A DNA stretch of 44,019 bases, taken from positions 1 through 44,019 of the IMG/VR virus record IMGVR_UViG_3300005617_000294. One strand, given 5' to 3'. Positions 38,933 to 44,019 of this stretch are shown here, one piece after another. The first letter of the stretch is position 1; every line of letters starts with the position of its first letter. The position numbers were made by a program, and so were the translations under genes. The DNA is from a virus. The notes beneath the pieces were generated by a model. The model made no database searches. It was given only the letters and a program-made list of their open reading frames with translations, and was not told the origin of the DNA.

Positions 38933-39175
38933 TCACTTCCCCACCTCCCCATCCAGCAGGGCGCGATATGGCCGGAGCGCAGCGTCCAAATCTGTTTCGG
39001 GTATCCATCGAACGCTACGGTTAACATCACCATAGGCGCCATGCTGCCGCAGTCCTTCCGCGAAATCCACCACCAAGCGGGCGGCGGCGCGGGAGATAGC
39101 AATATAATCATCATTGTTAAGCGGCTGGCTAAGTTTTCCAGCAAGCGCCTGTTTCATTGGGTCGGTTGGCTTCAT
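38933..39175 (-). CDS. 80-aa hypothetical protein
   Basis: Helical protein (NDDYIAISRAAARLVVDFAEGLRQ) starting by ATGA overlap with the upstream gene. No recognised family. Confidence 0.6.
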   Translation of the reverse strand: MKPTDPMKQALAGKLSQPLNNDDYIAISRAAARLVVDFAEGLRQHGAYGDVNRSVRWIPETDLDAALRPYRALLDGEVGK

Positions 39176-39498
39176 TTCAATATCCCTTGTTTATAGAGCT
39201 CGATGGCGAGCTTGGCTGCCGCGTCCTCGGGGGTACCTTCGGAGTATCGATAAGGAGAACCGACTGTAGCAAAAAACTGGTTGCCCCAAGTATTGAGGCC
39301 GATAATCGCTCCCTTTGGTAACTTACGCAGAAGATATCCGAGGTCGTAGGCGGGTCCAGCTTTGCCAGACATATCATGTCTCACTAGCTCCCATTCGGCT
39401 AAGTCGGGGGTGTGAATCCTCGTAAAACCAATACTTTTCGGTATCCACCCGCTTAGCTCATACAACTCTGCACACAATTCTCTCGATGCTACATTCAC
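39172..39498 (-). CDS. 108-aa hypothetical protein
   Basis: Starts with GTG at 39498 (GTGA overlap). Contains ELCAELYELSGW near the start, then PAYDLGYLLRKLPKG and a helix EDAAAKLAIELYKQGIL. This order resembles small phage proteins from environmental genomes that I cannot name. Soluble. Confidence 0.65.
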   Translation of the reverse strand: MNVASRELCAELYELSGWIPKSIGFTRIHTPDLAEWELVRHDMSGKAGPAYDLGYLLRKLPKGAIIGLNTWGNQFFATVGSPYRYSEGTPEDAAAKLAIELYKQGILK

Positions 39499-39881
39499 TT
39501 CTCCTCACCTCTGGTTGCTGTGGGTGTGGTAAAGAGGCGGTTGTATTCCTCGTCGATACGACGGCCCCAAAAGCCGGGCACGTAGCGATTCTGGTCCAGC
39601 TCATTGATAAAGTCTCGGTGCTCCTGACGCGCTTCTGCGGTGGCTTGGGCAAAGAGAGCTTCATCATGTTCCGCTAGCCAACGTTTAGCATATTCAAACA
39701 TCTCGCGGTTTTGCTTTGCGATATCTTCGTCTTGCTGAGGTGTAAGGTCGGCCAATTCAATATTCGTAAATTCCGCTTCCCGTGTGTCACCGAATCGAAT
39801 CATTAGAACTGTTAGCATGTGCTCGAATGTCTCCCGCAGCTCCTCGCTCCCACCCGTAGTACTGGTTGTATGGTTGGTCAT
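39495..39881 (-). CDS. 128-aa acidic helical protein
   Basis: ATG at 39881 overlaps the preceding TGA (ATGA), preferred over an upstream in-frame start at 39944. Long Glu/Asp-rich helices (SEELRETFEHMLTVLMIRFG; EALFAQATAEARQEHRDFIN). Unknown function. Confidence 0.6.
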   Translation of the reverse strand: MTNHTTSTTGGSEELRETFEHMLTVLMIRFGDTREAEFTNIELADLTPQQDEDIAKQNREMFEYAKRWLAEHDEALFAQATAEARQEHRDFINELDQNRYVPGFWGRRIDEEYNRLFTTPTATRGEEK

Positions 39882-40285
39882 TGGTTGGCGTCCTTGGCTA
39901 ATATCATGTTCTTCTCCGTCAATGGGTCGCCGCACATGCGACATTTAAAGCCCCTAAAGGCACACATGCCGCAGAAGCGAGGAATTGCAGTATTGTGCCA
40001 GCTTCCACGACCTCCACAATCTCCGCATTGGTAGTCTGTAAATGCCTGGCCGGCCATTGTGTCAAGATGCTTGATGCACTCAAGGCGCATTTTTGAAGCT
40101 TCTTTTAGGAGCTCAAACTTGGGTCGAGCAAGCGCCGCTTTTACTGCGTCGTCAATTTCCCATTGCTTATATTGCATAAGCGAGCCCCAGCTATCCTTAG
40201 AAAAACGGTATGCTGCCTTGTGCCGAGATTTTCCGACCATGTTATAGCTATTTACGTAAAACCCGAATGGCTGTCTGCTCATCAT
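39878..40285 (-). CDS. 135-aa zinc-ribbon protein
   Basis: ATG overlaps the preceding TGA and AAGGAGG lies just upstream; ATG 40282 is an equally good start. An N-terminal aromatic/basic part and helical middle lead to a C-terminal double ribbon: CGDC (89 region), CGMC and CRMC with nearby His. The pattern is rubredoxin- or DnaJ-like. Nucleic-acid or protein binding is inferred. Confidence 0.65.
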   Translation of the reverse strand: MMSRQPFGFYVNSYNMVGKSRHKAAYRFSKDSWGSLMQYKQWEIDDAVKAALARPKFELLKEASKMRLECIKHLDTMAGQAFTDYQCGDCGGRGSWHNTAIPRFCGMCAFRGFKCRMCGDPLTEKNMILAKDANQ

Positions 40286-41211
40286 TCCTCCTTTCTGGCA
40301 TCTATGGTGGGGAGAGCGGCAAGAGTATTCGCCACAACCTCATCCATATCGGCGTTAACAGCTTCTCGTATTCCATATGGATCACGTTGGTCTCGTGGAT
40401 ATCGTGCCTTCAGCGCTTCTCCTGTCCGCCGTATCGCTTCCCTCACCGCCTCATCCTTCATTGTCTGGGCTGCTTGGCGGATGGCAGAGACCATAGCCAT
40501 TCGATACTCGTCACGCATTTTGACTGTTGGATATGGTAGTCCTTCATAAGTACCAGTAAGCAGTTCATTTACCGCCTCATCAAACTTGCTCATGGGGTCG
40601 GTGGCGCTAGGCTGCTCTGTAGATATCGCTTCTCCTTGGTATTGGTTTATATAGCCCGGATGCGCCTTTATTGCTAAAGCAGTCTCCCGCCAGTGGTCGC
40701 TGGCGCTAGGCTGGTCAGGAACGATGCACCATCCTAGGGTGTTATGACGGCCGGTGCAGTTTGGGGCGTGCTCGCTGGTGCTAGGCCGCTCGACATTCAC
40801 TGGGTCGCAGTCGTCACCTTTGAAATGGGTAACACCTTTGTCGATGTGCTTGCCCCATTCTTCTGGTTCTGGTTGTAGTGGGTGCAATGCTTGAGAACGG
40901 CCGCAGAGATCGCATTTATTGCCAGAGCCTGCCTGAAACGGATGCGAGATAGTGTTGGTGTCTGGCTCCTGGTGGGGAGTGGGGACGCTGCCCGAAACAG
41001 ACTCGAAGTGCCCATGACAGAATGTGCTACCGGCTTTTACCGGGTAATGACAGCCTTCCGCTGCACAAAACGGCACTAGACGACAACCGCATAAATTGCG
41101 ATTCCCGATGCATTTGGAGTCTATGCCGTTAAAAGCATGTGCTGACCAAGCGTGGTTGCAGTCCGGGCATGTCTCTCCCCCTTGTGCTGGGGTGGTGGGA
41201 TTATTTGGCAT
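40282..41211 (-). CDS. 309-aa modular Cys-rich protein
   Basis: Start at ATG 41211 with GAGG upstream. The first ~150 residues hold several metal-binding clusters (TCPDCNHAW, CAAEGCHYPV...CHGHF, CDLCGRSQALHP). Three short linkers of the form [Q/R]-P-S-[A/T]-[S/T]-[D/E] separate segments (PSTSEHA, PSASDHW, PSATDPM), encoded by near-identical DNA at about 40602, 40700 and 40774. The C-terminal 110 residues are helical and charged. Looks assembled from small modules; no overall family recognised. Confidence 0.65.
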   Translation of the reverse strand: MPNNPTTPAQGGETCPDCNHAWSAHAFNGIDSKCIGNRNLCGCRLVPFCAAEGCHYPVKAGSTFCHGHFESVSGSVPTPHQEPDTNTISHPFQAGSGNKCDLCGRSQALHPLQPEPEEWGKHIDKGVTHFKGDDCDPVNVERPSTSEHAPNCTGRHNTLGWCIVPDQPSASDHWRETALAIKAHPGYINQYQGEAISTEQPSATDPMSKFDEAVNELLTGTYEGLPYPTVKMRDEYRMAMVSAIRQAAQTMKDEAVREAIRRTGEALKARYPRDQRDPYGIREAVNADMDEVVANTLAALPTIDARKEE

Positions 41212-41575
41212 CGGGAGCCTCTGCACTTCGAGCCTTATTACGTTCGAGCATGCCTCTCACCCGCTTGTGCAAAGACCTGTAGTAGAACCACCTGCGGACA
41301 CCGAACCATTCGTGCACAGCCCATTGCCACAAATACCAACGAATCATTCGGTCCCATGTTTTACGGTCGTAGTGGGCCAACCAGTGATTGGGATAGCCCA
41401 GCCAAATTTCAAATGCATCATTATTGAAGGCTATGACGTATTGATCGTCATCCGTTGCTCCTGGAGACATCGGTATCCATAAACTTTCCTGATCTAGGGG
41501 CACTTTTCCTTGTCCATACATACCGCGCCATTGACCCCAAACGTGGTTATATAAATAGTTTGAAATCTTGCTCAT
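41201..41575 (-). CDS. 124-aa Trp-rich protein
   Basis: Fourteen Trp in 124 residues, clustered in WDRMIRWYLWQWAVHEWFGV and RRWFYYRS. Could be membrane-interfacial or a compact all-helical fold. The C-terminus ARSAEAPDAK echoes the RSAEASDAPK linker in the 41827-42312 product. Unknown function. Confidence 0.6.
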   Translation of the reverse strand: MSKISNYLYNHVWGQWRGMYGQGKVPLDQESLWIPMSPGATDDDQYVIAFNNDAFEIWLGYPNHWLAHYDRKTWDRMIRWYLWQWAVHEWFGVRRWFYYRSLHKRVRGMLERNKARSAEAPDAK

Positions 41576-41830
41576 CTACTTCGTTTCCTCATTAACATTA
41601 TCTGGTAAAGCATCGGCAGCTTTTGCAAGTTTGGGCCGACGCTTCGTTGTCGACATTACCTCCACTAAATCAGGGAAATATCGAATGTTATCGCCCTCTC
41701 CCTCAGTTTGGCAATTATCGTAATCGAGCTTGTATTGCACACCGTTAAAGATGCATCCGCCGTAGTGACGAGCTACTGATAGCTGACTGTTTGCCCAAGT
41801 GTGGTATGGTATACGCTTTGGCTCTCTCAT
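41576..41830 (-). CDS. 84-aa hypothetical protein
   Basis: Basic N-terminus and mixed alpha/beta middle (FNGVQYKLDYDN), then TTKRRPKLAKAADALPDN. ATGA overlap with the zinc-finger gene upstream. No family. Confidence 0.6.
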   Translation of the reverse strand: MREPKRIPYHTWANSQLSVARHYGGCIFNGVQYKLDYDNCQTEGEGDNIRYFPDLVEVMSTTKRRPKLAKAADALPDNVNEETK

Positions 41831-42312
41831 ACCCCCGTCTCCTTTGATTCGGCTAGAGTGGCAGTCTCGCGGGCAATAAAGCGGTAAATGGTGTCCGCTA
41901 GCTCCTTCACGCCCTCAGCGTGTCCAACGGCTCGCCAGTATTCATCGCCGGTCTTGCCGCCTGTTCCGGCTATCATTGATTCGTCTGGGATGTATAAGCT
42001 TAGTTTGTTGAGTAGGTTTCGCTCTCTGGTGGTTAATAGGGCCTGGATTAAGGATGCGGCGCTGAGAGTGGTGTTCATCTGAATAATCACAGCAATACGT
42101 TCTAATTCCGTTAGCTCTTCGTTGCTTCCTGGCTGAGAGGGAGAGCCTTTTACGGCAGAGCAGCTAGCACAATGAGTCAGATGCTCATAGTTGACGTTCT
42201 TGCAGAGGCTGCATGTCCAGGTCTTAGGGGCATCGCTAGCTTCTGCACTCCGAGGCTGAGAGTCGGCGAAATCTCCTCCAATGCTCATGTCTGGTAATTC
42301 TGGGTCAAGCAT
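41827..42312 (-). CDS. 161-aa protein with RanBP2-type zinc finger
   Basis: Start at ATG 42312, after GGGAG, overlapping the previous gene by 8 bp. Residues 32-51 fit the RanBP2/NZF consensus W-x-C-x2-C-x3-N-x6-C-x2-C (W32, C34, C37, N41, C48, C51). An acidic linker with RSAEASDAPK precedes it and a helical C-terminal domain (ELERIAVIIQMNTTLSAASL...) follows. RanBP2-type fingers bind ssRNA or ubiquitin in eukaryotes; in bacteria and phages their partners are little known. Confidence 0.65.
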   Translation of the reverse strand: MLDPELPDMSIGGDFADSQPRSAEASDAPKTWTCSLCKNVNYEHLTHCASCSAVKGSPSQPGSNEELTELERIAVIIQMNTTLSAASLIQALLTTRERNLLNKLSLYIPDESMIAGTGGKTGDEYWRAVGHAEGVKELADTIYRFIARETATLAESKETGV

Positions 42313-42619
42313 TGGTTTCTCCCAGCTCTGCCAGGATTTGATGGCGAAGGGCATTCTTAGCCAGTGTCTCCGGGTCATCAATCTTGTGTACCTTGCCGCC
42401 TTCCCAGATTTTCTGCCAACTAGCGTCCTCCTCCTGCATAGCTGGTAAGCCTTTGATGACGGCTAGGATGGTGCGCTTGGATTCGACAACATCATCCGGA
42501 TGGGCGTCATATACTGCATCAGAGTTAGTGGTTTCTCTTGGCATACCGAATAACGCCAGGGACCAAATATCGCGTAATGCTTCATCTAGTTGCTCGTGTG
42601 GTGTCTGCTTGGGGGTCAT
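42305..42619 (-). CDS. 104-aa hypothetical protein
   Basis: ATGA overlap with the upstream gene. Helical start (HEQLDEALRDIWSLALFG), then SKRTILAVIKGLPAMQE and a C-terminal helix. No recognised family. Confidence 0.6.
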   Translation of the reverse strand: MTPKQTPHEQLDEALRDIWSLALFGMPRETTNSDAVYDAHPDDVVESKRTILAVIKGLPAMQEEDASWQKIWEGGKVHKIDDPETLAKNALRHQILAELGETNA

Positions 42620-42804
42620 AGGTCTTCATACTCCACTCCGCCGATCCGCCGCGTTGCTTTACCGTCAGTCTTGATTTGAACATTTTCTGAAGTAACAATT
42701 TTAAATGCGAGCTTAAGCCTATTAAGAAGACTGAAATTGTCATGCTCGAAGTACCATATTTGTTTCCCCTCGTGCTCGAAATCTAGTTTAAATTTTCTAC
42801 CCAT
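42616..42804 (-). CDS. 62-aa hypothetical protein
   Basis: Beta-rich small domain (FKLDFEHEGKQIWYFEHDN) then a basic helix and strand. AAGGGAG upstream. The 92 bp between it and the membrane peptide hold no clear feature. Confidence 0.6.
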   Translation of the reverse strand: MGRKFKLDFEHEGKQIWYFEHDNFSLLNRLKLAFKIVTSENVQIKTDGKATRRIGGVEYEDL

Positions 42805-42896
42805 TATTTGCTTATTCTCCCTTTGTTAGTTGATGGGGTGGCATCGAGGGTTTCTTCGTTGTTAGTGCCGGTAATGTGGTCGATTCTCACTCTTGC

Positions 42897-43004
42897 TCAT
42901 ACCTGGTTCCCCTCCACCACCAACCAGATGATGCCCACTGCAATCATGATAAAAATGGCAACAGTGTAGAAAAGCACCAGACCATGATATATTTTGCTAA
43001 TCAC
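42897..43004 (-). CDS. 35-aa membrane peptide
   Basis: GTG at 43004 overlaps the end of the RHH gene. One hydrophobic helix (LVLFYTVAIFIMIAVGIIWL) with short polar ends. Similar in style to the tiny membrane peptides at 6194 and 8321. Confidence 0.5.
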   Translation of the reverse strand: MISKIYHGLVLFYTVAIFIMIAVGIIWLVVEGNQV

Positions 43005-43191
43005 GACTTCCCCTCTCATCAATGTGGTCGATCGTTATATCTCTTAATTCGGGATGGGCTTTCTCGAGCGCTTTTCTTGTAAGGTAAGAACGATCCCGCT
43101 CCATAGGGACGGCGATCTTAGCCAAGGCATTATTCCACCCCCTGGGAACGCGCACTGTCAACCGTTCAGTCTTATCTATCTTACCTTTCAT
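42997..43191 (-). CDS. CopG-like ribbon-helix-helix protein
   Basis: 64 residues: basic start, TERLTVRVPRGWNNALAKIA, then RDRSYLTRKALEKAHPEL, the strand-helix-helix plan of RHH repressors (about residues 7-48). ATG overlaps the DUF6745-like stop (ATGA). Likely a DNA-binding regulator, possibly of its own operon promoter at 799-826. Confidence 0.7.
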   Translation of the reverse strand: MKGKIDKTERLTVRVPRGWNNALAKIAVPMERDRSYLTRKALEKAHPELRDITIDHIDERGSRD

Positions 43192-44019
43192 GCCTCGTCT
43201 CCTGGCGCAATACTTAGATACTGCTCTTTGCTTATCCCAAAGGCAGATGCCTGGGCGAGGTCAGCATCGTGTTGACGACCAATCTCCGGCGGTACCCACT
43301 CCAAGAACGGCCGGCCAGTACTTGGACAGAACATAGTCATGGCAAACTCGGTCTCGCCAGTGTCCATAAAATTAGGTACCTCATACAACTTTGTTGGCTC
43401 TTTGGCGCGGGTGGGCTTAACACCAGCGCTGACGAGCTTCGCATTGGCTTGCTCCAGAAACTTTTGCGGGTTGGCCATTACAAGGGCCACTGACCGCTGA
43501 TCGGCATTAGGGATGTTTTGGAGGATATCATCGATAGTTATCTCTTGGTTAACGACTTTCCAATAAAGATCCTTTTCGAAACGAACCCCGTGAAGGAAAA
43601 ATAGCTCGTAACCCTCCCAAGCAATTGCGGGACCGTGGTCATAGTGAAGCCGACCATCAAAGCGATGTATTTCTTTAGGACGCTCGCAAACCATAACAAA
43701 ATCTTTGTGTGGCCAAATCCAGCATGCACTCTCGCATAGCGCGCTATAAATTCGTGCTCTTTCCGCCATATCTTCGCTCAATTTCAATTCGCATACGTCA
43801 GTTAAAAACGAGACGTAACTCGGTGAACCCCACCAACCACCTACCCAAAATTGCCCCCCAAGACGGCGATACCAATTGTTCCTTACGTAGTCAACCGCAC
43901 CGCCAACCGCACCGCCAACCGCACCGTCAACCGCATCGCGAACCGCACCGTCAACCGCATCGCGAACCGCACCGTCAACCGCATCGCGAACCGCACCGTC
44001 AACCGCATCGCCAACCGCA
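43188..44019 (-). CDS. DUF6745-like repeat protein, C-terminal part
   Basis: The frame is open from the right end to TGA at 43188 (276 residues, plus one partial codon at 44019). It opens with X-[D/G]-A-V repeats and continues DYVRNNWYRRLGGQFW. It then has the recognisable core: YSALCESACWIWPHKDFVMV, CERPKEIHRFDGRLHYDHGP and AIAWEGYELFFLHGV, as in DUF6745. The internal ATG at 43787 would remove conserved sequence, so I do not treat it as the start; the real start is at 444 on the other side of the ends. Function unknown. Confidence 0.8.
   Translation of the reverse strand, partial: AVGDAVDGAVRDAVDGAVRDAVDGAVRDAVDGAVGGAVGGAVDYVRNNWYRRLGGQFWVGGWWGSPSYVSFLTDVCELKLSEDMAERARIYSALCESACWIWPHKDFVMVCERPKEIHRFDGRLHYDHGPAIAWEGYELFFLHGVRFEKDLYWKVVNQEITIDDILQNIPNADQRSVALVMANPQKFLEQANAKLVSAGVKPTRAKEPTKLYEVPNFMDTGETEFAMTMFCPSTGRPFLEWVPPEIGRQHDADLAQASAFGISKEQYLSIAPGDEA
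43893..44019. repeat. 12-bp tandem repeat array (right end)
   Basis: Ten full 12-bp units and a 7-base remainder. The last 103 bases (43917-44019) are identical to bases 25-127. The preceding two units (ACCGCC, ACCGCC) differ from the corresponding left-end units, so the two ends are not a simple exact terminal overlap. Confidence 0.95.

Noticed and set aside
43188-43787. Separate 199-aa gene starting at 43787
   Set aside because: The frame is open far upstream through conserved DUF6745-type sequence and the repeat, and joins the start at 444 across the ends.
9380-44019. Alternative genetic code (TGA reassigned)
   Set aside because: TGA ends many genes in ATGA/GTGA junctions and is not found inside clear protein families.

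Overview
The window looks like an essentially complete genome of a tailed bacteriophage (Caudoviricetes) with a short, podovirus-like tail. The case rests on a full set of packaging, portal, scaffold, capsid, fibre/spike, nozzle, ejection-protein and lysis genes, with no tape measure, sheath or major tail-tube gene. The standard genetic code is used: TGA is a genuine stop in many ATGA/GTGA gene junctions. Shine-Dalgarno sites and extended -10 promoters are common. The two ends lie inside one protein gene. A minus-strand frame starts at 444, runs off the left end through a 12-bp tandem repeat, and resumes in the same kind of repeat at the right end, finishing at 43188. The molecule is therefore probably circular or circularly permuted and was cut inside a repeat. 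The host cannot be named from the sequence. I saw no integrase, tRNA, DNA polymerase, primase, helicase or RNA polymerase.

The plus-strand arm (about 900-9380) holds genes of early or nucleic-acid type: a MUG113/GIY-YIG-like + FtsK-gamma fusion (1371-2048), a ParB-like nuclease-domain protein, a C2H2 finger protein coupled to a small cytosine-5 methyltransferase, an ERF single-strand annealing protein, a KxDG RNA ligase of the DUF5565/RLIG1 type, an HNH endonuclease, a KGG-repeat protein, and many tiny zinc-binding or one-helix membrane proteins. In its middle is about 1.5 kb (3389-4941) with no credible protein gene. It is packed with perfect hairpins, nested helices, promoter-like sites and at least five terminator-like hairpins, and I read it as an array of structured non-coding RNAs.

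The minus-strand arm (37249 down to 9380) is the virion operon in transcription order: small accessory genes, TerS, a TerL split into separate ATPase and nuclease genes, portal, scaffold, major capsid protein, decoration and fibre-like proteins, a collagen-motif tail fibre, a beta-helix spike of 1373 aa, two large internal/ejection-type proteins, head-tail adaptor, nozzle, a tip protein, then amidase endolysin and holin. Convergent transcription from the two arms meets around 9380.

A second minus-strand block starts at a promoter near 799-826, crosses the ends through the DUF6745-type repeat gene, and continues from 43191 to 37765 as more than fifteen small, mostly unknown genes joined by stop/start overlaps. 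A divergent promoter pair at 37256-37329 separates this block's plus-strand neighbour (37355-37621) from the virion operon, whose first gene encodes a ribbon-helix-helix-like protein with an apparently leaderless start.
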